Assembly (NCBI GenBank): GCA_964352405.1 | Contig: CAYGRY010000013.1 | Coordinates: 1-46,309 of the forward strand | DNA: 46,309 bases | Direction: 5' to 3' | Source of the DNA: UBA4207 sp964352405 | GTDB lineage: Bacteria > Bdellovibrionota > Bacteriovoracia > Bacteriovoracales > Bacteriovoracaceae | In this document: positions 1 to 7,875 of the stretch, in pieces | Numbering within the stretch: position 1 is the stretch's first letter | Layout of the letters: every line of letters begins with the position of its first letter | Program-made: the position numbers and the translations under genes | The notes under the pieces: model-generated | The model's database searches: none | Told to the model about the DNA's origin: nothing | What the model saw: only the letters and a program-made list of their open reading frames with translations

Positions 1-109
1 ATTTTGGAGCAAGTAAGTGGCGTAGGTTTGCACGCTTACGCTTAAATTTATCTTTACCGACAGGCTTAAATCTTTTAGCTACTGCACGACGGGTCTTCAT
101 TTTAGGCAT
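1..109 (-). CDS. rpmI: 50S ribosomal protein L35 (partial, C-terminus off the window)
   Basis: The first 36 residues are visible, starting MPKMKTRRAVAKRF and continuing with KFKRKRANLRHLL, the very basic N-terminal half of ribosomal protein L35, a late-assembling large-subunit protein. The family is about 65 residues, so roughly the last 30 lie beyond base 1. An AGGAG ribosome site sits just upstream of the ATG at 109-107. It follows infC on the same strand, the conserved infC-rpmI-rplT order, so rplT is expected next, outside the window. A hairpin with a T-run separates it from infC, so its expression may be controlled separately. Identity is secure from sequence and order together. Confidence 0.95.
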   Translation of the reverse strand, partial: MPKMKTRRAVAKRFKPVGKDKFKRKRANLRHLLAPK

Positions 110-137
110 GGATAACTCCTAACTAACTTATCATTCG

Positions 138-199
138 AAAAAAAATTAACGGTGATTTCTATCAAGCCAAGCTTGCTTTGCAAAGCAAAATCACCGTTA
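138..199 (-). terminator. Intrinsic terminator or attenuator between infC and rpmI
   Basis: On the minus strand a 12-bp perfect stem (188-199 pairing with 147-158, core AACGGTGATTT) is followed by TTAA and eight T residues (145-138). The loop holds a 16-base palindrome, TTGCTTTGCAAAGCAA (173-188), which could fold as an alternative hairpin. This is a textbook intrinsic terminator by shape. It lies inside an operon whose downstream genes (rpmI, rplT) are essential, so partial termination, an internal promoter or attenuation is likely. L20-dependent control near this junction is known in other bacteria; whether it applies here is inference. Confidence 0.8.
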
Positions 200-213
200 T
201 TTCATAATTATTA

Positions 214-852
214 CTATGAATTTACGTTTTCTTGCTTTGAGGCTTCCTTAGAAGCTTGCTTAGCCGCTTGTTGTTTAGCTTTTTGGCGAGCTTGGATTAG
301 CTTTTTGTCTGGAGCTATAATCGTTATAACGCGATTACCCATAAACTTAGGGTCAGACTCAACAATAGCGCCGTATGCTTCAACAGTCTTGATGATATTT
401 CTAAATTTCTCAAGACCAGCGTCTTTATAAGCCATTTCACGTCCACGAAACTGCATCACCATCTTAACTTTATCACCTTGCTCTAAGAACTTTTCAGCTC
501 TCTTAAGCTTAGTCTCAAGATCATGAGTCTCAATATTTGGACGAAATTGAATTTCTTTTAATTGAATTACAGCTGATTTTTTACGTGCTTCATTTTCTTT
601 CTTTTGAAGCATGTATTTAAACTTACCATAGTCAATAAGCTTAACAACTGGAGGCTTTGCTGTTGGCGATACTTCAACCAAATCAAGACCTAGTTCCTGT
701 GCAATGACTCGAGCTCTGTCGATGGTAACAACGCCGTAGCCTTCTCCACCTTCATCAGAAATCAATCTACATTCTGGAATTCTAATCTGCTCATTTACAC
801 GTGGACCCTTCTGTGACGGAGCCCTTAAACTACCCTTATTATCTGGCTTAAT
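214..852 (-). CDS. infC: Translation initiation factor IF-3 (AUU start)
   Basis: IF-3 binds the 30S subunit, blocks premature 50S joining and checks start-codon pairing. The protein has the N-domain motif RVNEQIRIPECRLI and the LGLDLVEVSPTAKPPVVKLIDYGK linker region, then the C-domain with the FRGREM motif, and ends in a long Lys/Gln/Ala-rich tail (about 25 residues). I place the start at an ATT codon (852-850): a GGAGG ribosome site lies six bases upstream, and translation from there gives the usual short pre-motif leader, about 212 residues. An ATG further upstream (885) has no such site and would place GGAGG inside the gene. AUU starts in infC are conserved in many bacteria and underlie IF-3 autoregulation. 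Confidence 0.93.
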   Translation of the reverse strand: MKPDNKGSLRAPSQKGPRVNEQIRIPECRLISDEGGEGYGVVTIDRARVIAQELGLDLVEVSPTAKPPVVKLIDYGKFKYMLQKKENEARKKSAVIQLKEIQFRPNIETHDLETKLKRAEKFLEQGDKVKMVMQFRGREMAYKDAGLEKFRNIIKTVEAYGAIVESDPKFMGNRVITIIAPDKKLIQARQKAKQQAAKQASKEASKQENVNS

Positions 853-922
853 AACACACCTCCAAAAAGCCGGTTTGAAATACAAAACTACTAAATCTAT
901 GAAATAACATAAGCACTATATC

Positions 923-1420
923 TTAAAAAGTTAAAATTGACGAACTGGTCCGATCAAAAAACAAATAAGCCAGCCATTCACTATTTAACTGGTCAATTGT
1001 CTTAAAATTCATTCGCAGCCTGACATCAAAATCTACAAAAGTTCCATAGTCTTTAGGAAAATCAGTAAGTTGTAAACTGCTGACGACTTGATCAGCCTTG
1101 GAAATGATATCGAGCAGACTCGTCTCGTAGGGCGCAGCCAAACCTACCGCAACGCAACAGCGATCGACTGCATCATCAACAAATATTTCAAGTGGCGCTA
1201 ACTCGTGCTCAGAAACGAAGCCAGTGATCTCTCTAGAAATCTTTAATCCACCGTTAACTTTTTGAAAAACGATATCATTACTGGCCAGAGATAATGCATT
1301 CGAGGAGTGGATGAACTGGTCGAGCTTATGCAAAGCCTGTTGCCAAGAATCAGTATTACAATTCGTTGTTAATTTTCGAGAGTTACCAGAAGAAAAAAAG
1401 ATTAATTCTGTATCACTCAT
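923..1420 (-). CDS. Hypothetical protein, translationally coupled to folE
   Basis: A 165-residue soluble protein that I do not recognise. It has no signal peptide or membrane segment and no obvious catalytic motif; it is acidic, and two adjacent Cys (DRCCVAVGLAAP) sit about two-thirds of the way along. Its ATG overlaps the folE stop codon as ATGA, so it is very probably translated by coupling to folE. It lies between folE and infC in a run of minus-strand genes. The overlap and the lack of any competing frame make it a real gene; a role in folate or queuosine-type metabolism can be guessed from position only, and I do not assign one. Confidence 0.75.
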   Translation of the reverse strand: MSDTELIFFSSGNSRKLTTNCNTDSWQQALHKLDQFIHSSNALSLASNDIVFQKVNGGLKISREITGFVSEHELAPLEIFVDDAVDRCCVAVGLAAPYETSLLDIISKADQVVSSLQLTDFPKDYGTFVDFDVRLRMNFKTIDQLNSEWLAYLFFDRTSSSILTF

Positions 1421-2004
1421 GAACGAATTAAAGTCATTAATTCTTGTCTGGTTTTACCATCTTCCAAGAACGAACCTCGAAGTGATGACGTCACCATGAC
1501 AGAGTTTTGTTTTTCAACTCCACGACAAGTCATGCAAAAGTGTTTACTTTCAATCACGCAAGCAGCAGCTTTCGAGTTTAAGTTATCCATAATGGCTTTA
1601 GTTACTTGGTTACCGATGCGCTCTTGAACTTGCAGTCTGCGTGCATAAATTTCAACGATACGAGCAAGCTTTGAGATACCTACGACTTTATCTCTTGGGA
1701 TATAAGCAACGTGGGCCTTGCCGACAAAAGGAAGCAAATGATGTTCGCATGTCGAGTAGAATTCAATTTCTTTTAATAGAATGATTTGATCATGAGGGAT
1801 CACATCGTCTTCACTAAAAGTCGTAAATATATCCTCAGGCTTTTGAAGATAACCACCGTAAAGTTTATCCCAGCTTTTAATGACTCTGTTTGGAGTATCA
1901 GCCAGACCTTCTCTACTCGCGTCTTCACCAAGGTATTCAAACATGGCCTTGATCATCGACTTAACTTTTTCTTTATCACCAGGAAACTGCTTTTCACTAC
2001 TCAT
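1417..2004 (-). CDS. folE: GTP cyclohydrolase I
   Basis: Converts GTP to 7,8-dihydroneopterin triphosphate, the entry step of folate synthesis. The 195-residue length fits the bacterial type I enzyme. Diagnostic motifs are STCEHHLLPF (zinc-binding Cys and His and the catalytic His), VVGISKLARIVEIYARRLQVQERI, and the second zinc Cys in SKHFCMTCRGV, followed by TSSLRGSF near the C-terminus. The start ATG follows directly on the stop codon of the PlsB-like gene (TAG ATG), and its own stop overlaps the next ATG, so the three genes are packed without spacers and should be co-transcribed. Nothing is missing from the active site. Confidence 0.96.
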   Translation of the reverse strand: MSSEKQFPGDKEKVKSMIKAMFEYLGEDASREGLADTPNRVIKSWDKLYGGYLQKPEDIFTTFSEDDVIPHDQIILLKEIEFYSTCEHHLLPFVGKAHVAYIPRDKVVGISKLARIVEIYARRLQVQERIGNQVTKAIMDNLNSKAAACVIESKHFCMTCRGVEKQNSVMVTSSLRGSFLEDGKTRQELMTLIRS

Positions 2005-3795
2005 CTAAGACTCCACGACTCTTATGTTTAAGGCCAATTTATCGATGAGATCGTTTTCGTACTTTTTAAGTAAAAGAGCAAATTTATCATGTTCGACAAT
2101 TGTGTACAGGCCGTCGATATTATCGATCACACCCATCTGTTGGAAATAGGTCATTGAACTTTTAGCAATCGCTATTGAAAAGCTTTCTTTATACTTTACG
2201 ACTCGCCCTAAATTTCTAAGTTCATCTAAAGTTTCTTTCATCTTCTTGGTGTAGGTATCGTATTTAAATCCTTGTGGGTTTTTTGCATGAAGCTCTTTCA
2301 TGGCAACCATGGCACCGTAGTAAGCTTCATTAATAGTGCTACATACTCTCGAAAAAACACCTAAATTAGCAACGATGGCGTAAAGCTCTTTTCTCGAAAG
2401 CTCAAGACAATCTTCAAGAGACTTTACTTCTCTACCAATGCAATCAGAAATAACTTTTAAGGTCTTTAAAAAGAACTCATGAACGGTTGGAAGATAAAAC
2501 TCTTGTTTGAGCTGAGCACGCTGGGCTAAAAAGAATGATTTAAGATCTTCAACCGTATTGATTCTGCCATTGAACATATTAATCCAAGCCCCGGTAATAA
2601 CCCACGGGACAAGGAAGTGATGAAGAATGGTATTTTTAAAGTAGAGAATTTCAGTTCGACTTTCTTCTTTGATCGAATAAAACGGATGACTTGTTCCATC
2701 GTTTCTTCCAATTAATTCAATCTTTTTATTGCCGACTAAGATATCCATGGCACGTCCAAGTGCTGCTTCAAAATTTTCACAATCAAGTGAACTCGTGACG
2801 GGGATATCGAACTTCTTACAATGCGAGATGACCGCTTTAGCCTTGGCGATGATGTCACTCCATAAGAGCGCACCCTGTGGTTCATCGAGGAGAACTAAAG
2901 CCAGCAGTGACGTAGGCGTCACCATCATATTGCGGCCAACTTCTCTAAAGCATTTGAAGGCTAAGTTTTGAGTTTGTTTTTTAAGCTCCTCAGCTGGCTC
3001 TTTAACCATATCGATTGGTTTTCCAAGATTGATATGAACCGAACCAAACTGATAAGCAAAAAGCTTAAACAGACCAAACAGCTGACCCGTTGATTCTTTT
3101 TTCTTTTTCCCACCACTAAGCTCTCTGGCAAGTGACTTTTGTTCTGGAACGTATTCGTGAACGATGGACACAGGAAGAAATATCAGAGGTGTTTTTTCGC
3201 CTTGATCACTTAAAACGTTATGCGCTTCAATCAACATTTGATAGAGACCATAGCGTGGAGGAAGAAGTTTTCCTGTTCTTGAACGTCCACCTTCAAAGAA
3301 AAACTCAATTGGTTTTTTCTCTTTCAGCAAATAGTACAGATAGGCTTCAAGCGTTAACTTATAAGTAATATCGCTAGAGAAACTACGGCGAATAAAAAAG
3401 CAACCAGACTTTCTAAACATCGTTCCTATCGGAAAGATATTAAGATTGATCCCACCAGCAATATAAACAGGGAAACGATACTTTTTATAGACTTGGTAGT
3501 TGATAGCGAGATAATCGGCGTGACTTTGATGATTAGGAACTAAGACAACTGAGCCTTGCTTCGTTAGCTCTTCGAGGTTGACGTCCCCTTCGTTGAAATT
3601 GATGCCATCATAGAGTCTAGGAAGAGCGGCATCTAACATTTTCTCCATCGACTTAATATAAGTCGGAGAAAAGTCAGCAGCGATTTCTTTAAGACATTTT
3701 AGAGCGCGTTCTTTTTCGGCTTTGGAGTTATCGCGTGAATCGATTCTGTCTTTTAATTTTGGATAAGACAGGACTACTTCTTGTAAATCACTCAC
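2005..3795 (-). CDS. PlsB-type glycerol-3-phosphate O-acyltransferase-like protein
   Basis: Predicted to acylate the sn-1 position of glycerol-3-phosphate at the inner membrane, first step of phospholipid synthesis. The acyltransferase blocks are clear: block I NHQSHAD (residues 88-94, HX4D catalytic pair), block II around GCFFIRRSF (131-139), and block III FFFEGGRSRTGK (165-176), followed by FLPVSIVHE. At 596 residues it is shorter than E. coli PlsB (about 807), lacking most of the N-terminal extension, a size seen in PlsB-like paralogues. The start is GTG with GGAG about ten bases upstream. It sits 21 bases after the IMPDH/GMPR-family gene and abuts folE. Whether it is the main PlsB or an additional acyltransferase cannot be told from sequence. 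Confidence 0.85.
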   Translation of the reverse strand: MSDLQEVVLSYPKLKDRIDSRDNSKAEKERALKCLKEIAADFSPTYIKSMEKMLDAALPRLYDGINFNEGDVNLEELTKQGSVVLVPNHQSHADYLAINYQVYKKYRFPVYIAGGINLNIFPIGTMFRKSGCFFIRRSFSSDITYKLTLEAYLYYLLKEKKPIEFFFEGGRSRTGKLLPPRYGLYQMLIEAHNVLSDQGEKTPLIFLPVSIVHEYVPEQKSLARELSGGKKKKESTGQLFGLFKLFAYQFGSVHINLGKPIDMVKEPAEELKKQTQNLAFKCFREVGRNMMVTPTSLLALVLLDEPQGALLWSDIIAKAKAVISHCKKFDIPVTSSLDCENFEAALGRAMDILVGNKKIELIGRNDGTSHPFYSIKEESRTEILYFKNTILHHFLVPWVITGAWINMFNGRINTVEDLKSFFLAQRAQLKQEFYLPTVHEFFLKTLKVISDCIGREVKSLEDCLELSRKELYAIVANLGVFSRVCSTINEAYYGAMVAMKELHAKNPQGFKYDTYTKKMKETLDELRNLGRVVKYKESFSIAIAKSSMTYFQQMGVIDNIDGLYTIVEHDKFALLLKKYENDLIDKLALNIRVVES

Positions 3796-3816
3796 GCGAG
3801 AAAATCTCCAATATTA

Positions 3817-4881
3817 TTAATTCAAACCATGTGGACGAGATTCCATCATGCCTGAAGTATTCATTTCCATAAATAATGCATTTTCTCTCATCGCAAGAAT
3901 ATGATCAACGCCTAGGTAGGTCATTCCCGAGCGAAGTCCTCCAGTTAGTTCTGAAATCACTTCTGCTACAGGTCCTTTACAAGCAATACGAGTATCAACG
4001 CCCTCAGCGGCCATGCCTTGAGGAAGCTCGCCTCTCCAAGATACTTGAGCAGCTTTAGAGGCCATTCCACGGTAAGCTTTTGTTCCGCCTTTGAGTTCAC
4101 CTGGTGTTTCTAGCGTACCAGATAAAAGAGATCCTGCCATGACAGTATCCCCACCAGCACAAAGAGCTTTAACAATATCACCAGAGGTTTTTAGACCACC
4201 GTCAGCAATCACTGGAACACCATGAGCAGTTGCTTCACGAGCACATAATGCAATCGCTGTTAACTGTGGCACACCATGTCCCGTAATAATACGAGTCGTA
4301 CACATTGAACCAGGGCCAATACCAACTTTAACAGCGTCAGCACCACGATCGATCATGCGTCTTACTCCATCAGGAGTAGCAACGTTGCCAGCAATAACAT
4401 CAATATGTGGATATTTATTTTTAATATACTCAAGCGTATCAAGCATCATGACTGAATCGCCGTGGGCAATATCAACAGTAAGGATATTAACGCCAGAGTC
4501 AGCTAATAAATCAGCACGACGCATGCCTTCTTCTTTAACTCCAACAGATGCTGCGACTGGAAGATTTAAACCTTTGGCATCAATATGAGCGCGAACTTGT
4601 TTAACATGAATGACTTGATCTTCAGGAGATAAGAAACGATGAATAATCCCCATTCCACCTAGATTGGCCATCGCTATAGCCATCGTCGCTTCTGTAATTG
4701 TATCCATATTGGCACTAATTACAGGTGTTGTTAGCGTATAATTTTTTGTGACTTTAGAGTTAAGTACTGGATCACGGCGAGAAGTAACAGCCGAATGACG
4801 AGGTACCAAAAGCACGTCATCAAAAGTTAGCCCTTTTCCGCGAGACAAAATTCCTTGCCAGTCAAACATGAGTTCCATCAT
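3817..4881 (-). CDS. IMP dehydrogenase / GMP reductase family protein without CBS domains
   Basis: A single (beta/alpha)8 barrel enzyme of purine nucleotide interconversion. Family motifs are GLTFDDVLLVPRHS near the N-terminus, the NAD(P)-binding GNVATPDG, and the active-site loop GIGPGSMCTTR with nucleophile Cys194 and Thr196, then IADGGL and the phosphate loop MAGSLLSGT. There are no CBS domains (354 residues, close to GMP reductase length). The flap segment around residues 270-296 lacks the Arg-Tyr pair that IMP dehydrogenases use to activate water, yet keeps Glu293 in AAEGVD, which favours GMP reductase. The C-terminal GGLRSGMTYLG and KGPVAEVI wording instead looks IMPDH-like. I therefore leave the specificity open, leaning to GMP reductase. 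A second ATG one codon in has better spacing from GAGGT. Confidence 0.85.
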   Translation of the reverse strand: MMELMFDWQGILSRGKGLTFDDVLLVPRHSAVTSRRDPVLNSKVTKNYTLTTPVISANMDTITEATMAIAMANLGGMGIIHRFLSPEDQVIHVKQVRAHIDAKGLNLPVAASVGVKEEGMRRADLLADSGVNILTVDIAHGDSVMMLDTLEYIKNKYPHIDVIAGNVATPDGVRRMIDRGADAVKVGIGPGSMCTTRIITGHGVPQLTAIALCAREATAHGVPVIADGGLKTSGDIVKALCAGGDTVMAGSLLSGTLETPGELKGGTKAYRGMASKAAQVSWRGELPQGMAAEGVDTRIACKGPVAEVISELTGGLRSGMTYLGVDHILAMRENALFMEMNTSGMMESRPHGLN

Positions 4882-5007
4882 TACCTCAAAGCTTAAAAAT
4901 TAGTATCAGCGTGCCAAACTATATAATTGAACTAAGCATTTGTCCTATAAAAATAAACAAAAACAGTTTTGATCGGTAGAATAAATGCAAAGCATAATTG
5001 AGAGGTT

Positions 5008-5313
5008 CTACTCCCCGAAAAAGCCTGCAAAATAGATTGGAAGAATTATATAAAGAATGGTGTCGCGGACTAAGTAAAATAAGAAGAAATAAACGAAAGC
5101 CTTTGGGCTTTTTAGCCACAGTTTTTCAATACCTAAAACCTGAGCTCTCTTACTCATAGAGATCATGAATTTTGATTTACCGTAGTGCTTGAGAAAAAAT
5201 GAAATTCCACCATCGACCTTTTTATCAAAAGCTAAAAAGGCAGCGAGTGGGATCGCGTAGATCTTGACCCAAAGACGCCTAGCAAAAGAATCTTGTTTAG
5301 TAATCGAATTCAT
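5008..5313 (-). CDS. Small putative membrane protein
   Basis: A 101-residue protein I do not recognise. The N-terminal half is basic and amphipathic (ARRLWVKIYAIPLAAFLAFDKK), and the C-terminal half is strongly hydrophobic and aromatic (FVYFFLFYLVRDTILYIILP), forming one or two membrane segments with a charged break (RD). It has no signal peptidase site. It lies 126 bases upstream of the IMPDH/GMPR-family gene on the same strand and is divergent from hemA, whose 5' region it shares. Probably the first gene of the minus-strand run, or a single gene. Composition supports an inner-membrane location; function unknown. Confidence 0.65.
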   Translation of the reverse strand: MNSITKQDSFARRLWVKIYAIPLAAFLAFDKKVDGGISFFLKHYGKSKFMISMSKRAQVLGIEKLWLKSPKAFVYFFLFYLVRDTILYIILPIYFAGFFGE

Positions 5314-5380
5314 TAGACATCTTCTAGCAAAGACTACTTATTTTGGGGAGTAAAAGCGTAATAATTATTGGCCATACACT

Positions 5381-5393
5381 TTTGTGACACAAA
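5381..5393. promoter_or_regulatory. 13-bp palindrome upstream of hemA, candidate operator
   Basis: The sequence TTTGTGACACAAA is a perfect odd palindrome located 33 bases before the hemA start. A weak -10-like hexamer TACACT lies directly before it (5375-5380), so a bound protein would cover the start point of transcription. The half-site TTGTG resembles the TGTGA half-site of CRP/FNR-type regulators, but the spacing is not that of either consensus. Operator function is inference. Confidence 0.35.
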
Positions 5394-5426
5394 CAATGTG
5401 CTTTTTTGCTAAGTTACTGATTAATC

Positions 5427-6350
5427 ATGATTGAAAAGCTTCGACTCCTCCATTTACCTGCCGACATCCCTGTCAGCAAAACACTCGATAGTGTTTTCGT
5501 TTTGGCGACCTGCCAAAGAACACTGCTGTTGGGAATTGATGAGTCAAAAACTATCGCTGAAACCAATCAACATATTTTAGATGATTTAAGTGGTGATCAA
5601 GCCTACGGCTTTTTACTCGAAACCATTTGCGGCCTTAAAAGCCAAGTCCTAGGCGAATACGAAGTTGTGGCCCAGTTCAAACAAGCTTACTCAGAATACA
5701 TTCAAAATGATCAGCGCAATCCTCAAATCATGCGCATTTTAGAAAAGCTTTTCAAAGACGCCAAAACAGTTCGCTCCTCTCACCTGCTTGAAATTGGCTC
5801 TCATACCTATGGTGGTCTTGCTAGAAAACTACTCATTAAGCATTGCCCTGAGCAAAAAGGACGTGTGCTTATTTTGGGTTCAGGAAAACTGGCGGAAGAA
5901 TCCTTAAAACTTTTAACCAGAAAATTTGACGTCTACCTTTCAGCAAGAAATTTTGAAAGGGTTGCTACACTTCATGACCAGCACGGAATTAGACCTGTTG
6001 AGTGGTATTCACCACAACTGTACAAAGAGTTTTCACTGATCATTAATACAATCGGATCCCACGAAACAATTTATACAGAAGATTTTTTTTCAACTTGGGC
6101 CAAGTGTCATGAGTATGGAAAGCGTGCCTTTATTGACTTAGGCTCACCAAGCGCCATTCAAACAAATCTAGAAATTCATGACGGAATTTATCGTTTAGAT
6201 GATGTTTTCGCTTATCAAGAAGAACTTGATGAGCAAAAGAAAATAAAACTTGCAGATGCTAAAGCTGCGATCAAGGACTTAGTCGATCGTCGCACCGAGA
6301 GCTTATCAACCAGCTCTATTTTAAAGACCAAGGATATGGAATTAGTCTAA
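5427..6350 (+). CDS. hemA: Glutamyl-tRNA reductase, short form
   Basis: Reduces glutamyl-tRNA to glutamate-1-semialdehyde with NADPH, the committed step of C5-pathway heme synthesis. The catalytic Cys is Cys29 in VLATCQRTLLL; GLKSQVLGEYEV (residues 69-80) followed by QFKQAY matches the substrate-binding segment; VLILGSGKLAEESL (148-161) is the nucleotide-binding glycine loop. The protein is unusual: 307 residues against about 420. An in-frame stop at 5418-5420 prevents an N-terminal extension, so the usual GINHKTAP motif is absent, and the sequence stops after the spinal helix, without the C-terminal dimerisation domain. No strong ribosome site is seen. Its stop overlaps the next ATG (TAATG). 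Confidence 0.88.
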   Translation: MIEKLRLLHLPADIPVSKTLDSVFVLATCQRTLLLGIDESKTIAETNQHILDDLSGDQAYGFLLETICGLKSQVLGEYEVVAQFKQAYSEYIQNDQRNPQIMRILEKLFKDAKTVRSSHLLEIGSHTYGGLARKLLIKHCPEQKGRVLILGSGKLAEESLKLLTRKFDVYLSARNFERVATLHDQHGIRPVEWYSPQLYKEFSLIINTIGSHETIYTEDFFSTWAKCHEYGKRAFIDLGSPSAIQTNLEIHDGIYRLDDVFAYQEELDEQKKIKLADAKAAIKDLVDRRTESLSTSSILKTKDMELV

Positions 6351-7861
6351 TGAATAAAACATGGAAGATTGGAACACGCGGCAGTTTACTCGCGTTAACT
6401 CAATGTCAGCAAACAAGAGAATTATTAGAGTCAAGAAGCGGCGAAAAGTTTGAACTCGTCGTTATAAAGACTCAAGGTGATCAACAAACAGACAAACCTT
6501 TGTGGCAACTTGAAGGTAAAGATTTTTTCACGAAAGAGCTTGATGAAGCCCTTTTGAAAAATGAAGTCGACCTCGTCGTCCATTCTTATAAAGATTTAGG
6601 GAGCGAACGACCACACGGGATTGAACTCGCTGCTGTGGTTGAGCGAAAGTATGGACATGATATCCTCCTTATTCCAAAGAAAAATATTGAAGCCTTAAAA
6701 GCTGGGACAATTAAAGAGCTTATCGTAGGTACCAGCTCTCCAAGAAGAATTACCAATTTAGAAAATCAGCTCTCAAGTTTCGTGCCATCAAATCCAAAAG
6801 TTTCGACAAAGATGCTTCGAGGAAACGTTAATACACGTGTACAAAAACTTCAGGACGGTGATTATCACGCCATCGTTTTGGCCATGCCAGGACTAGAAAG
6901 ACTGGCCCAAGGCAAAGAGTCTAAAATTGAATTGAAAAGATTAATGCAAGGCTTAGACTTCATGATCTTGCCAGCGTCAAAGTTTCCATGGGCGGCGTCA
7001 CAAGGTGCTCTCGCCGTTGAAATGAATAAAGATAATCCTAAGGCGAATGATTTAGCTAAAATACTTGGTACTGTTCATCACAAAGATACTCAGGAAGCCG
7101 TTAAAAGAGAGAGAAAAGCCTTTAATCAGTACGGCGGTGGATGTCACCTCGCCGTTGGCGTTGCCGTCATCGCTTCTAAAGAATGTTTCATTCACTCTCA
7201 CCGTGGAGTCAAAGATGAACAATCAATTGAAGAACTTTATCTTGAACCTGCACCAAAAAAAGTCAAAGCCGTTAAAGTTTTTGAAGGAATGCCTCATCAC
7301 GATAAGCTTTTAAAAAAGTCGCCATCAATGAATATCGAAGTTGATCTCAACGACAAAGATGTCTTTGCAACCTCTTCCAATGTTTTTGAGGCGATCTCAA
7401 AAACTAATCAAAGCCGTGGTCTTTGGGCCGCCGGAACAAAAACATGGCAAAAATTAGCTAGTGCCAATCATTGGGTGAATGGTGCTGCAGATAGTCTTGG
7501 AGAAGATCAACTTAAAGAGTTTGAAAAATCAGAACTACTTAAGATCATCAGAGGCAGTGACTTTAATTGGTTAGTTCTTTCAGCTGAGGATGCTTCTAGT
7601 CAATTAGGTCCGGTGGTAGAGACTTATACCCGTGAAACCCAGACGACGAGCTCAGAGTTCAAGAGCACAATTGAAGAAACCTCTGACTTTTTCTGGACAA
7701 GTTTTCCTCAATATCAAACATACCTGGAACATTTCCCTGGCATTCATGCTAAAAGACATTGGTGCGGCTTAGGCAAAACCTATGATGCTTTTGTCTCAGC
7801 TAAAATAGATGTGATACCTGTAAGTGGAATACTAGAATTTAGAAAAATGACACAAGCATAA
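6350..7861 (+). CDS. hemC: Hydroxymethylbilane synthase fused to uroporphyrinogen-III synthase-like domain
   Basis: Residues 1-290 are porphobilinogen deaminase: WKIGTRGSLLALTQ at the start, VVHSYKDLGSERP with catalytic Asp82, GTSSPRR, RGNVNTR, and GGGCHLAVGV with Cys265, which carries the dipyrromethane cofactor. It joins four porphobilinogens into hydroxymethylbilane. Residues about 335-503 form a second domain with the weak signature of HemD: DVFATSSNVFEAI, RGLWAAGTKTWQKLA and HWCGLGKTYDAFVSA echo the paired lobes that close ring III. HemD sequences are poorly conserved, so this half is less certain. Total length (503) equals HemC plus about 210, a normal HemD size. The gene overlaps hemA by one base and precedes hemL by 14. 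Confidence 0.9.
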   Translation: MNKTWKIGTRGSLLALTQCQQTRELLESRSGEKFELVVIKTQGDQQTDKPLWQLEGKDFFTKELDEALLKNEVDLVVHSYKDLGSERPHGIELAAVVERKYGHDILLIPKKNIEALKAGTIKELIVGTSSPRRITNLENQLSSFVPSNPKVSTKMLRGNVNTRVQKLQDGDYHAIVLAMPGLERLAQGKESKIELKRLMQGLDFMILPASKFPWAASQGALAVEMNKDNPKANDLAKILGTVHHKDTQEAVKRERKAFNQYGGGCHLAVGVAVIASKECFIHSHRGVKDEQSIEELYLEPAPKKVKAVKVFEGMPHHDKLLKKSPSMNIEVDLNDKDVFATSSNVFEAISKTNQSRGLWAAGTKTWQKLASANHWVNGAADSLGEDQLKEFEKSELLKIIRGSDFNWLVLSAEDASSQLGPVVETYTRETQTTSSEFKSTIEETSDFFWTSFPQYQTYLEHFPGIHAKRHWCGLGKTYDAFVSAKIDVIPVSGILEFRKMTQA

Positions 7862-7875
7862 AAAAGGATACAGTT

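Noticed and set aside
853..885. N-terminal extension of IF-3 from the ATG at 885
   Set aside because: The GGAGG site would lie inside the gene and the extra 11 residues (MYFKPAFWRCV) are not IF-3-like; the AUU start is conserved in this family.
4919..5119. Second minus-strand frame overlapping the small membrane protein
   Set aside because: It is out of frame with the better-supported 5008-5313 gene, and has no ribosome site.
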